The translations under genes and the position numbers were made by a program. From NCBI GenBank assembly GCA_963575745.1, contig CAUYUJ010018549.1:90001-154000 (forward strand): a stretch of DNA of 64,000 nt, written 5' to 3'. Below are positions 17,501-28,190 of this stretch, one piece after another. Every line of letters starts with the position of its first letter. Positions within the stretch are counted from its first letter, which is position 1. The notes beneath the pieces were generated by a model, which was not told the origin of the DNA, did not search any database, and worked only from the letters and a program-made list of their open reading frames with translations. The DNA comes from Prorocentrum cordatum. Lineage: Eukaryota; Sar; Dinophyceae; Prorocentrales; Prorocentraceae.

Positions 17501-19947
17501 TCCGGTCCGCCAAAAAGGGCACGGCAGCAGGACCGTCGGGGGTCCGCGTTGAGCACCTCAAGCCGCTGCTGGAGCACGAAGAGTCCATGGACCTGCTTGG
17601 ATTCGCCGCCGCTGCCCTCGCGGAGGCGCGGGTGCCCTCCCCGATTGCCCGCGCTCTAGCCCTCTGCAAGATGACGGCGCTCCAGAAACCAGACAACGGA
17701 GTACGGGGCATCGCCACCGGCGACGTTTTCCGCCGACTGGTCACCAGGGCGCTCGCTCAACAGTTCGCCGAGCAGTTCGCGGCCGCAACTGCGCCCTTCC
17801 AGTTCGCCCTGACGACGCGGGCAGGAACCGACTGCGCCGCCATGCTGCTGAGGTCAGTGCTGGACCACGACGACGACGCAGTGATTGTCAGCATCGATGG
17901 AGTCGGGGCTTTCGACCATGTGTCGAGGTCGGCCTTCTTCCAGGAGCTCCTTGCTCGCCCAGAGCTGGCCGGCTTAATCCCCTTCGTGAAGTTGTGGTAC
18001 GGGCAAGACTCCACCTACCTCTGGCAAGACGAAATGGGGACTGTGCACGACGTGCACCAGGGAGAGGGAGTGGAGCAGGGGGACGCGCTGGCCCCAGCCC
18101 TCTTCGCTCTTGCCCTGCACGGAGCGCTGGCGGGCGCATCCAGGACCCTAGAGCAAGGGGACTTCCTAGTCGCTTTCTTGGACGACGTGTACATCAAGAC
18201 CACCCGGGCCAGGGCCAGAGCCGCTTTCGACACCACCACCGGAGCAATTCACCTCCACGCAAACGTGGGTTGCCACCTTGGCAAGTGCCGGGCCTACAGC
18301 AGGGGCGGAGGCGCAGCGCCGCCCGGAATTGGCGAGCTGGGGCAAGACGTCTGGAGGGGTGACAGAGCACCACCCGACCGAGGAATCAAGATCCTTGGCA
18401 CCCCCCTAGGCACCCCAGAATTCGTCGCCGCACACCTGGAGAGCAGACTACTGGAAGAGAGGAGACTCCTGGACGAACTGGCGCACCTGCCCGACCTACA
18501 GTGCGCTTGGCTCCTCCTCCTCCTTTGCGCCTCCCCGCGGGCCAACCACCTGCTGCGAACCCTGCCGCCAGAGGAAATCGCAGAATACGCGAGAGGCCAC
18601 GACGGCGACATGTGGGCCACCCTGCGCCGCCTCCTCGGGGACCCAGCAATGTCGCAAGACGAAGAGCGACGGGCGCGCGCACTGGCAGCAATGCCTGGGC
18701 GACACGGAGGACTCGGGCTCCAAAGCGCCGCGCGCACGTCCCCAGCGGCCTACTGGGGCGCTTGGGCAGACGCCCTACACATGCTCCACCAACGGCGCCC
18801 TGTTGAAGCTGCAGCGATCAGGGACCTCCTCGACGGCACCAGGCCCGGCCGTAGGGGCAACCTTGCCGCAGCCGCCGCGGCCGCACAGCTGCTCGAAACC
18901 GACGGCTTTCGGAGACCTTCCTGGACCGACCTGCTCCAGGGGCTGCGCCCAGAAGCGCCGCCGCGCTCGGAGGCCGCCGAACCGGGGGAATGGCAGCACG
19001 GCTGGCAGTTCCACGCTTGTTCCGCACGCAACACACACTACAGGGACAACGTGTTCATGCCCAGCCTCACCAGGGCCAACCAGGCCATGCTAAGGTCAGG
19101 CTCAGGACCGAGGGCCGCCTACTGGCTTCACACCTTACCCACCACCGAGGGGCACGTGTTCAAGCCCGCGCGGTTCCTGGCAGACCTGCGCCGGCGCCTC
19201 AGGCTCCCGCTGCCGCTCCTCCCGCACACCTGCGGGGCAGCCGGCCACCCAGGCTGCCGGGCCCGGCTGGACACGCTGGGAGACCACCTAGCCGCGTGCC
19301 CACGCACGGGGCTTCTCGCCAGTCGCGCGAAACCGCTCGAACGAGCTTGGGCGAGGGTCGCCAGAGAAGCAGGAGGGAGAGTTGTCCCCCAACAGCTGCT
19401 GCGGGACACTAACGCCGTTGTCCACACCCCGCTGGACCGCAGACAATTAGACCTAGTCGTCTACGGCATCTCGCCGAACGGCGTCCCGCTGTGCTGCGAC
19501 AGCACCATGGTGTCCCCCCTCCGCAGGGACGGCTGGCACCGGCCGCGCACCTTCGACACCGACGGCGCCGCGCTACTTGGGGCCGAAAGGCGCAAACGAC
19601 GCAGGTACCACGAACTCACGACCGGCCATTCAGGCCGCCTCATGGTCCTCTCCTGCGAGGTCGGAGGCAGGTGGGGCCGCGATTCCCTTCAGCTGGTACG
19701 CCTGCTTGCCAAGCAGAAGGCGCGGGCCGCGCCGGCCCTCCTCCACCGCTCCGCGGAGCTCGCGTACACCAACCGCTGGTGGGGGTTCCTGAGCGTCGCG
19801 GCCCAGGACTCGCTCATGGCCACCCTGACGGGCGACGGCTACCTAGCCTTGGGGGGAGCCGCCGGGGAGGACGACCCAAACCTGGCCGAAGTGCTGCTCG
19901 CAGACTCCGCCGGCCCACCCGCTAGCCGCCTGCCAGCACGCCCCTGA
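14533..19947 (+). CDS. R2-like non-LTR retrotransposon protein: RING-like finger, RT, restriction-like endonuclease (1804 aa)
   Basis: Single intact frame from an ATG at 14533; the start could be further in. The N-terminus is His/Gln-rich low complexity. GYRGVRVGEASHPGPP (residues 158-173) follows. A RING-type finger spans residues 288-336 (C-x2-C, CCGAHFHLGC, C-x2-C), and a second Cys cluster covers 441-465. RT has box A SIDGVGAFDHVSR (Asp 1122), motif B EGVEQGDALAPALF and box C FLDDVY (Asp 1217-1218). Next come a CCHC finger (C1567, C1575, H1585, C1589) and a PD-(D/E)XK-like endonuclease with Asp 1640 (LDLVVYG), Asp 1656 (CDSTMV) and an ERRKRRRY basic motif at 1685-1692. RT, then CCHC, then a C-terminal restriction-like endonuclease is the R2/NeSL-type order, which in known members is often site-specific. 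A decayed relative lies at 30300-32348. The RING-like finger is unusual for this class. Confidence 0.9.
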   Translation: MPLPSSGSPRCYHHVLPAPGRQGQRRTAATANALLPPWLTPAAPQLPETGATASTWRAKATRASPPTRAARKQAAAAGEAAESILHQQSDHRDHQHHAQQHQRDEEHRSGNNVHDCDQHHAQEHQRTAQRSDQDHHDVHHHEQQHQRNPSKSRRDARWGYRGVRVGEASHPGPPDAPGDSPRTPRPRHTTSPPESPEHAPGGAAPIPSQEETPPRVLLRVQAAGFQLGAPAVPDHFGAVFGRAPEGGWNFAGLFAPHGDRQGEAAEAAATAREEPDRSPAPAEDANICIVCQEVIPHHGAGRDTPTQEACCGAHFHLGCRADLARHLGEATTCPQCRARLPTTAELRAWCAAQGVDIDRPPPPAHDTSAQAVPDYNGFRSYARGEEPPPREPPLLRALCCRRLGPPPEFSEVPDRRMEWSPEIAARDTNGMITQWLESWLCPRCGARCAVDTIAPQSGQQMCARCLEQGTWTAEASTAEGEWRRALCEPDAWTREVPSAPPPAPPGPEPSPPAPPPGPERAAARPPQHSPFAGWAPPQAPLQARTNSAVYVPLLLAAAGLLDPSEGAQWSEHRLTHAWWQPTVETLRLAGPVLTGPFVQMLAYTDARPGEVPAVLAADGGERPGHVSFAPVVQAVAHSSTGYIQPLVQDLLLEAFGGGVLARGVDARTSELRNPSFWADAAPPPPLPPPEAPQEPELPGDQRANGPAAVVGRGAPGDRSGRGARESRRGRGARRGRGGGEGGGGGPSSGSDGGNTGAEEGDANDGGSNSSTEETDHEAEPAQAPAPSNGPTEESWAALGGIDLQQELRRFVPTLQNVPRFLRAETRMAFTTALKRITRGHDQGNQATTHQGWTLFLLASRLLLSKPKGTDAEGRQELLERAQRFRQGDWLALLHEANTTAGARAAPRPATEEQQQERRREQACAHVRNGNPSRGRQVLTAAAIAPGNGETLNRLRDPARRPPTLSRRLPANLDRATDRARLDKTKFLACLRSAKKGTAAGPSGVRVEHLKPLLEHEESMDLLGFAAAALAEARVPSPIARALALCKMTALQKPDNGVRGIATGDVFRRLVTRALAQQFAEQFAAATAPFQFALTTRAGTDCAAMLLRSVLDHDDDAVIVSIDGVGAFDHVSRSAFFQELLARPELAGLIPFVKLWYGQDSTYLWQDEMGTVHDVHQGEGVEQGDALAPALFALALHGALAGASRTLEQGDFLVAFLDDVYIKTTRARARAAFDTTTGAIHLHANVGCHLGKCRAYSRGGGAAPPGIGELGQDVWRGDRAPPDRGIKILGTPLGTPEFVAAHLESRLLEERRLLDELAHLPDLQCAWLLLLLCASPRANHLLRTLPPEEIAEYARGHDGDMWATLRRLLGDPAMSQDEERRARALAAMPGRHGGLGLQSAARTSPAAYWGAWADALHMLHQRRPVEAAAIRDLLDGTRPGRRGNLAAAAAAAQLLETDGFRRPSWTDLLQGLRPEAPPRSEAAEPGEWQHGWQFHACSARNTHYRDNVFMPSLTRANQAMLRSGSGPRAAYWLHTLPTTEGHVFKPARFLADLRRRLRLPLPLLPHTCGAAGHPGCRARLDTLGDHLAACPRTGLLASRAKPLERAWARVAREAGGRVVPQQLLRDTNAVVHTPLDRRQLDLVVYGISPNGVPLCCDSTMVSPLRRDGWHRPRTFDTDGAALLGAERRKRRRYHELTTGHSGRLMVLSCEVGGRWGRDSLQLVRLLAKQKARAAPALLHRSAELAYTNRWWGFLSVAAQDSLMATLTGDGYLALGGAAGEDDPNLAEVLLADSAGPPASRLPARP

Positions 19948-20035
19948 TGCTTGGCGCCGCGGCCAGCACGGCCGCCCCGGGGGGCTCCGACGAGCGCCGG
20001 GAGCACCCCCGACACGGCAGCGGGCACCACGAGGA

Positions 20036-23030
20036 GGTCAGCAGTACCACCACCACCACACCGGCGACCAGCAGCACCATCGCTTCGACTGCGACCCGCA
20101 GCAGAACCACCACCAACACCACCACCACGAGAGCGACCCGCAGCACCACCACGACCACGACCAGGAGCACCACGACTGCGACCAGCAGCACCACGACTGC
20201 GACCAGCAGCAGCACCACCACGACTACGACCAGCAGCAGCAGCACCACCACGACCAGCAGCACCACCAGCACAAGCAGCACCACCACGACTGCGACCAGC
20301 AGCACCACCACGACTACGACCAGCACCACCACGACTGCAACCAGCAGCAGCACCACAACGACCAGCAGCACCACCACCATTACCAGTAGAACCACCAGCA
20401 CCACCACGACGGCGACCAGCAGCCCCACGACTGCGACCAGCAGCGCCACGACTGCGACCAGCAGCACCACGACTGCGACCAGCAGCAGCACCACCACGAC
20501 TGCGACCAGCAGCACCACCACCACGACTGCGACCCGTAGCACCACCACGACCACGACCACGACCAGCAGCACCACGACAGCGACCAGCAACACCACGACT
20601 GCAACCGGGAGCAGCAGCACCGAGACAGCGACCAGCAGCACCACCACGACCAGCACCACCAGCACAACCAGCACTACCACGACTGCGACCAGCAGCACCA
20701 CCACCACTACGACCAGCACCGCCACGACAACGACCAGCACCACGACTGCTACCAGCAGCACGACGACTGCGACAAGCAGCAGCACCACCACGACTACGAC
20801 CAGCAGCAGCACCACCACCACCACGACCAGCAGCACCACCAGCACCACCAGCACAAGCAGCACCACCACGACTGCGACCAGCAGCACAACCACGACTACG
20901 ACCAGCACCGCCACGACTGCAACCAGCAGCAGCACCACAACGACCAGCAGCACCACCACCACGACCAGCAGCACCACCAGCACCACTACGGCGGCGACCA
21001 GCAGCCCTACGACTGCGACCAGCAGCACCACGACTGCGACCAGCAGCACCACGACTGCGACCAGAAGCAGCACCACCACGACTGCGACCAGCACCACCAC
21101 CACGACAGCGACCCGCAGCACCACCACGACCACGACCAGCAGCACTACGACCACCACGACCAGCAGCACCACCAGCACCACTAGCACAAGCAGCACCACC
21201 ACGACTGCGACCAGCAGCACCACCACGACTACGACCAGCACCGCCACGACTGCAACCAGCAGCAGCGCCACCACGACCAGTAGCACCACCAGCACCACCA
21301 CGACGGCGACTTGCAGCCCCACGACCGCGACCTGCAGCGCCACGACTGCGACCAGCAGCACCACCACCACGACAGCGACCCGCAGCACCACCACGACCAC
21401 GACCAGGAGCACCACGGCTGCCACCAGCAGCACGACGCCTGCGACCAGCAGCATCACCGCGACTACGACCAGCAGCACCACCACCACCACGACCAGCAGC
21501 ACCACCAGCACCACTAGCACACGCAGCACCACCACGACTGCGACCAGCAGCACCACCACGACTACGACCAGCACCACTACGACTGCAACCAGCAGCAGCG
21601 CCACAACGACCAGCAGCACCACCACCACGACCAGCAGCACCACCAGCACCACCACGACGGCGACCAGCAGCCCCACGACCGCGACCAACAGCGCCACGAC
21701 TGCGACCAGCAGCACCACGACTGCGACCAGCAGCAGCACCACCACGACTGCGACAAGCAGCACCACCACCACGACTGCGACCCGCAGCACCACCACGACC
21801 ACGACCACGACCAGCAGCACCACGACAGCGACCAGCAGCACCACGACTGCAAGCGGGAGCAGCAGTACCGAGACTGCGACCAGCAGCACCGCCACGACCA
21901 GCATCACCAGCACAACCAGCACTACCACTACCACGACTGCGACCAGCAGCACCACCGCCACTACGACCAGCACCACCACGACTGCGACCAGCAGCAGCAC
22001 CACAGAGACCAGCAGCACCACCACGACCAGCAGCACCACCAGCACCAACACGACGGCGACCAGCAGCCCCACGACTGTGACCAACAGCGCCACGACTGCG
22101 ACCAGCAGCACCACGAATGCGACCAGCAGCAGCACCACCACGACAACGACCAGCAGTACCACCACTACGACCGCGACCCGCAGCACCACCACGACCACGA
22201 CCAGCAACACCACGACTGCGACCAGCAGCGCCACGACCGCAACCGGGAGCAGCAGCACCGAGACAGCGACCAGCAGCACCACCACGACGAGCACCACCAG
22301 CACAACCAGCAATACCACGACTGCGACCAGCAGCACCACCACGACTACAACCAGCACCACCACGACCGCGACTAGCAGCAGCACCACCACGACCAGCAGC
22401 AGCACCACCTCGACCGCGACCAGCAGCACCACCACGACTACTACCAGAAGCACTACGACTGCCACCAGCAACACCACGACCACGACCAGCAGCAGCACGA
22501 CCACGACTGCCACCAGCAGCTCCACCACCATGGCCAACAGCAGCACCAGCACCACCAGCACAACCAGCACCACCACTACTACTATTAGCACCACCACGAC
22601 AAGCAGCACCAGCACAACCGCGACCAGCAGCACCAACACGACTGCGACCAGCAGCCCCACGACTGCGACCTGCAGCGCCACGACTGCGACCAGCCGCAGA
22701 ACCACTACCAGCACCACCACCACGACTGCAACCCGCAGCACCACCACGACTGCGACCAGCAGCACCAAAACTGCGACCAGCAACACCACGACTGCGACCA
22801 GCAGCAGCACCACCACGACTGCGACCAGCAGCAGCAGCACCACCACCAAGACCAGCACCACCAGCACAACCAGCACCACCACGACTGCGACCACCAACGC
22901 CGCCACGACTACGACTCGCAGCACCACGACCGCGACCAGCAGCAGCACTATCATGACCGCAACCAGCAGCAGCACCACCAACACGACCACGACCAGCAGC
23001 AGCACCACCACGACTGCGACCAGCACCAAT
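20036..23030 (+). repeat. 3-kb ACC/CAG-rich satellite after the R2-like ORF
   Basis: Built from 12-15-bp modules such as ACGACTGCGACCAGCAGC followed by one or more ACC. A marker module (GACGGCGACCAGCAGCCCC, with variants) recurs near 20409, 20994, 21303, 21658, 22053 and 22643, showing higher-order organisation at roughly 300-600 bp. Several frames on both strands are open throughout. The plus frame from an ATG at 19947 reads about 1000 Thr/Ser residues and runs on into the PPR frame, but this cannot be taken as coding evidence. A similar CAG/ACC-rich tail follows the decayed R2-like copy on the minus strand (29020-30230), so it is probably the element's own 3' region, expanded. Confidence 0.85.
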
Positions 23031-23309
23031 TCCGACCGGCAACACGACCCCCAGCAACGACGGGCACCACCTGCAACGACCAGCAGCAACGACGCGCACC
23101 TGCACGACGGCGCGCACCGACGACGCCCACCGCCCCTTCCCCTCGCCTTTCCCTCGGCCTCTGTCCCCTCGTCTCGGTCCCGTTTCGTTCGCCCCCTGCC
23201 CCCGCGTCGTTCGCCCCTCGCCGTTCGGGCCCGGCTCGTGCCCCTCGCCCCCTCGTCCTCCGTCCCCCGCCCGCCCCGCCCCCGCCTGGAGTCCAGACCC
23301 AGCCGCGCC

Positions 23310-26300
23310 TGCGAGACAAGGGAGCAGTGGCAGCAGGCTGTGGCGCTGCTGATTCCCAAACTGGGGCCCAACGTCATCAGTTGCATCGCTGGGGCCAGCG
23401 CACGTGCGAAAAATGGGCAGCGGCAGTGGCAGCGAGCCAGGGAGGAGAGCGAGGCGGCAGAGGAGGAAATAGAAGAGCAGGAGAAGGCAGCGGACGAGCA
23501 GGACCAGGTCGAGGAGGAGGAGGAGGAGGCGAAGATAACCGCGCTCGACGTCAGCAGGCAGTGGCAGCGAGCCAGGGAGTCAGGACGTGGAGGGGGAGGA
23601 GGAACACGGGAGGTGATGGCGGAGCCAAGCGTCATCAGCTACAGCTCAGGGATCAGCGCACGCGCGAGAGGCGAGCAGTGGCAGCGGGCTCTACCACTGC
23701 TCAGCGGGATGTGGGAAGTGAGGTTGGAGCCGAATGGCATCAGATACAGCCCTGGGATCAGCGCGTATGCGAACGGCGAGCAGTGGCAGCAGGCTCTTCC
23801 ACTGCTCAGCGAGATGCGGGACGCGAAGGTGGAGCCAAGCGTCATCAGCTACAGCTCTGGGATCAGCGCGTGCGCGAAAGGCGAGCAGTGGCAGCGGGCT
23901 CTATCGCTGCTCTGCGAGATGTGGGAAGTGAGGTTGGAGCCAGATGCCATCAGCTACAACTCTGGGATCAGCCCTGGGATCAGCGCGTGTACGAACGGCG
24001 AGCAGTGGCAGCGGGCTCAATCGCTGCTCTGCGAGATTTGGGAGGCGAAAGTGGAGCCAAGCGTCATCAGCTACAGCTCTGGGATCAGCGCGTGCACGAA
24101 AGACGAGCAGTGGCAGCGGGCTCTATCGCTGCTCTGCGAGATTTGGGAAGTGAGGTTAGAGCCAGATGCCATCAGCTACAACTCGGGATCAGCGCGTGCG
24201 CGAACGGCGAGCAGTGGCAGCAGGCTCTCCCACTGCTCAGCGAGATGTGGGAGGCGAAGGTGGGGCCAAGCGTCATCAGCTACAGTTCTGGGATCAGCGC
24301 TGCGCGAGAGGCGAGCAGTGGCAGCGGGCTCTCTCACTGCCCAGCGAGATGGGGGAGGCGAAGGTGGAGCCAGATGCCATCAGCTATAGCTCTGGGATCA
24401 GCGCGTGCGCGAAAGACGAGCAGCGGCAGCGGGCTCTATCACTGCTCAGCGGGATGCGGAAAGTGAGATCGGAGCCGAATGTCATCAGCTACAGCTCCGG
24501 GATCAGCGCGTGCACGAAAGGCGAGCAGTGGCAGCGGGCTCTATCGCTGTTCTGCGAGATGTGGGAAGTGAGGTCGGAGCCAGGTGCCATCAGCTACAAC
24601 TCTGGGATCAGCCCTGGGATCAGAGCGCGTGCGAGCGGCGAGCAGTGGCAGCAGGCTCTTCCGCTGCTCAGCGAGATGCGGGAGGCGAAGGTGGAGCCAA
24701 GCGTCATCAGCTACAGCTCTGGGATCAGCGCATGCACGAAAGGCGAGCAGTGGCAGCGGGCTCTATCGCTGCTCTGCGAGATTGGGGAAGTGAGGTTGGA
24801 GCCAGATGCCATCAGCTACAACTCTGGGATCAGCGCGTGCGCTAACAGCGAGCAGTGGCAGCAGGCTCTCCCACTGCTCAGCGAGATGTGGGAGCCGAAG
24901 GTGGAGCCAAGTGTCATCAGCTACAGCTCTGGGATCAGCGCATGCGCGAGAGGCGAGCAGTGGCAGCGGGCTCTCTCACTGCCCAGCGAGATGTGGGTGG
25001 CGAAGGTGGAGCCAGATGCCATCAGCTATAGCTCTGGGATCAGCGCTTGCGCGAAAGACGAGCAGTGGCAGCGGGCTCTATCACTGCTCAGCGGGATGTG
25101 GGAAGTGAGATCGGAGCCGAATGTCATCAGCTACAGCTCTGGGATCAGCGCGTGCACGAAAGGCGAGCAGTGGCAGCGGGCTCTCTCGCTGCTCTGCGAG
25201 ATGTGGGAAGTGAGATCGGAGCCAGATGCCATCAGCTACAACTCTGGGATCAGCCCTGGGATCAGAGCGTGTACGAACGGCGAGCAGTGGCAGCAGGCTC
25301 TCCCACTGCTCAGCGAGATGTGGGAGCCGAAGGTGGAGCCAAGTGTCATCAGCTACAGCTCTGGGATCAGCGCATGCGCGAGAGGCGAGCAGTGGCAGCG
25401 GGCTCTCTCACTGCCCAGCGAGATGTGGGAGGCGAAGGTGGAGCCAGATGCCATCAGCTATAGCTCTGGGATCAGCGCGTGCGCGAAAGACGAGCAGTGG
25501 CAGCGGGCTCTATCACTGCTCAGCGGGATGTGGGAAGTGAGATCGGAGCCGAATGTCATCAGCTACAGCTCTGGGATCAGCGCGTGCACGAAAGGCGAGC
25601 AGTGGCAGCGGGCTCTCTCGCTGCTCTGCGAGATGTGGGAAGTGAGATCGGAGCCAGATGCCATCAGCTACAACTCTGGGATCAGCCCTGGGATCAGAGC
25701 GTGTACGAACGGCGAGCAGTGGCAGCAGGCTCTCCCACTGCTCAGCGAGATGCGGGAGGCGAAGGTGGAGCCAAGTGTCATCAGCTACAGCTCTGGGATC
25801 AACGCGTGGACGAACGGCGAGCAGTGGCAGCGGGCTCTATCGCTGCTCAGCGAGATGTGGGAGGCGAAGGTGGAGCCAGATGCCATCAGCTATAGCTCTG
25901 GGATCAGCGCGTGCGCGAAAGACGAGCAGTGGCAGCGGGCTCTATCACTGCTCAGCGGGATGTGGGAAGTGAGATCGGAGCCGAATGTTATCAGCTACAG
26001 CTCTGGGATCAGCGCGCGCACGAAAGGCGAGCAGTGGCAGCGGGCTCTATCGCTGTTCTGCGAGATGTGGGAAGTGAGGTCGGAGCCAGATGCCATCAGC
26101 TACAACTCTGGGATCAGCCCTGGGATCAGAGCGTGTACGAACGGCGAGCAGTGGCAGCAGGCTCTCCCACTGCTCAGCGAGATGCGGGAGGCGAAGGTGG
26201 AGCCAAGTGTCATCAGCTACAGCTCTGGGATCAGCGCGTGCACGAACGGCGAGCAGTGGCAGCGGGCTCTCTCGCTGCCCAGCGAGATGTGGGAGGCGAA

Positions 26301-26670
26301 GGTGGCGCCAAGTGTCATCAGCTACAATGCTGGGATCAGCGCGGGCGAGAAGAGGGGGCAGTGGCAACAGGCATTCGTGCTGCTCAGCGCGATGCTGGAC
26401 GCGAAGCTGGGACCCGACGTCGTGGGTTACGGCAGGCGGGCAGGGCCGGCGGGCGCTGCGGCCGCGGGCCGCCGGGCTGGGGCAGCTCTGGCGGCCTTCG
26501 CGGGCGGCCTTGCCCGGGCACGGAGCGGAGCCGGCCGGGCCAGGGCCTCGAGCGCTCCCGCGGCTTCGAGGCCGAGGCACGCAGGGCGGCTCGGCCGGGC
26601 GGGCGGCGGGCGGCGGCGGCTGGCGGCGCGAAGACCGCGCGGTGGCTGGCGGGCCCGCCGGGCCGCCTAA
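23310..26670 (+). pseudogene. PPR-repeat protein gene, 26 repeats, two 1-nt deletions
   Basis: A first degenerate repeat (EQWQQAVALLIPKLGPNVIS) and an acidic Glu-rich linker ending EAKITALDVSRQWQRA precede 26 consecutive 35-residue P-type PPR repeats at 23631-26418, of the form VISYSSGISACAKGEQWQRA + LSLLSEMWEAKVEPD. Five repeats carry a 4-residue GISP insertion. The frame breaks twice: AACTCGGGATC for AACTCTGGGATC near 24184, and a missing A in CAGCG(A)TGCGCG after 24300. The net shift is not restored, though the last frame stays open to TAA at 26670 through an Ala/Arg-rich tail. PPR proteins bind organellar RNA base by base. No ATG is certain; one inside the frame is at 23616. No transit peptide is visible. 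Near-identity between repeats means these deletions could be assembly errors. Confidence 0.85.
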
Positions 26671-27360
26671 GGCGACCGCGGGCGTCGGCAGCCCAGCCAG
26701 GGGGCCAGCCGGAGGGAGCCAGGTGCAGCGGCCCCTTTCGCTGCGGACTCGGCCAGGGACTGGGACTGGGACTGGGAGAGGAAGAAAAAAAAAATGGAGT
26801 ACCAGCCTCTCTTCCTCGCGTGGTGTTCGATACGTGGCGTCAGTGTGGATCTTTCGCCGTGGAGTTTTTTGTTTTGTTTTGTTTTGTTTTCTTTTCCCCC
26901 CTGGTTGTCTTAATCTCTGCGTGCAGTTCCCACTTATTTGCAAAGCCGTCGGTCGCAGTTCCAAGCAATGCGGAATATTGATGTCTTACTGCGGCGATTG
27001 CGTGTTCCACCAATGCGTTCTCCCTCGGTTGTCATTCCAGCAGGCCCTCGGGGCTGGATCCCCACAGTGTGGTATATTTCGCAGCGTGCCCTGTCGCGCG
27101 TCCGACCTGTTTCGGTGCGGAATTGGTTTCGTGACAAGCTGCAGTTTCGAGTTGGTTCGTTGAGACGCTGGGTGCTGAATACCTATGGTAAGCAGTTTCT
27201 GGCTCTGTATTCCGGCGCTGGGTTCGATGACTGGCAGTCTGTTAGTTTGTCGTAGTACGCTGCTACTCATACGCCGTCATTGCAAGCAGCCGCCGGCACG
27301 CAGTGGAGGCTTCCAGTATGGCCGACACGCGACAGGATGCGAAAATAACTTTGTGCTTCG
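26671..27360 (+). other. 3' flank of the PPR locus; no gene recognised
   Basis: Contains GGGACT hexamer repeats, an A10 run at 26785-26794 (a possible cDNA poly(A) relic about 115 bp after the PPR stop) and a TTTTG pentamer run (26867-26892). The rest is mixed-composition DNA with no coherent frame. Confidence 0.5.
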
Positions 27361-28190
27361 TTGCGCTTCTGGGGCAATGCAGCGCAGCCCCCTCCTCAAG
27401 TGCAGGGTGCTGGCAAGGACCAGAACAACCACGTCGCGGGAGAGTTCAGCCTGCCGCCGCCGCCTGTTGAGTGCGAACGTTTGGAAGAACCTGTGAGTTT
27501 TGTCTGCAAGCGGGGCCTGCTTATTGCGCGTGATGACAAGGGCGGGTCCGAAGTCAGGGAGGTCACGCCAGATGGAGCTTACTGGAGAATATTGAACGAT
27601 ATGCTAATTTATCCCGGTCGGAAATTGAGAGCTCCAGCCCAGCGATGTTACGGCTCGGACGCATGCCCGTTCCAATCCTTGGTTTCCCGCCTCCTCTGTG
27701 TCGTGCGGGGGGCCGTTGTGTCGGACCGTCACGCTAATTCTTCCAAGTCGAGAGCACAGGTTACGACGAGCCTTGGAGAAAGCAGTGCGATAAGGAAGGT
27801 CGCAGCGGTTGGAGACGAATCCTAGACCACAGCCGTGCCCCCCACAAGCCAGGGTGGCGAATTTTCGCGCGTGCAAGCCGAGGTGTCCTCCAGGAAGGTG
27901 GGCTCACACGCGAGATGTTCGACATGTCGTCTGCTTTCCAGATGATCGACAAGATGCTGAGCGACTTCTCAGCGCCTCCCTGTGCTGCCTGTGCTCGCTG
28001 TGGATGTTCGCTGTGTGGGCGGCTCGGCGTCGCCGTATCTGATCTTGGTCAGGCCGTCGAGGCGTGCGAGCGTTTTACAGTTCTGCCAGATTGGGCCCTC
28101 CTTGCCCGCGCTGCCGAGCAACGCTTTTATTCAACATCAGTTTCGGTCCAACGTGTTTCGTTTCGCTTCGCGTTCATAGAACACAACCGG
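27361..28190 (+). pseudogene. Decayed coding region, possibly of an RT-related dinoflagellate family
   Basis: Two plus-strand frames read protein-like sequence in succession. The first (to about 27750) includes RGLLIARDDKGGSEVREVTP followed by DGAYWRILNDMLIYPGRKLR. The second (about 27760-28190) includes RILDHSRAPHKPGWRIFARA, MFDMSSAFQMIDKMLSDF, a CxxCxxCxCxxC cluster and VAVSDLGQAVEACERFTVLP. One frameshift near 27750 separates them. The SDLGQAVE segment resembles an RT box A environment, but no YxDD box or other RT motif is found, so I give this only as a possibility. Start and end are not defined. Confidence 0.35.

Noticed and set aside
19947-23600. A ~1000-residue Thr/Ser-rich (mucin-like) protein fused to the PPR array
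   Set aside because: The satellite is open in several frames on both strands, so the long frame is expected by chance. Mentioned only as a stop-start overlap.
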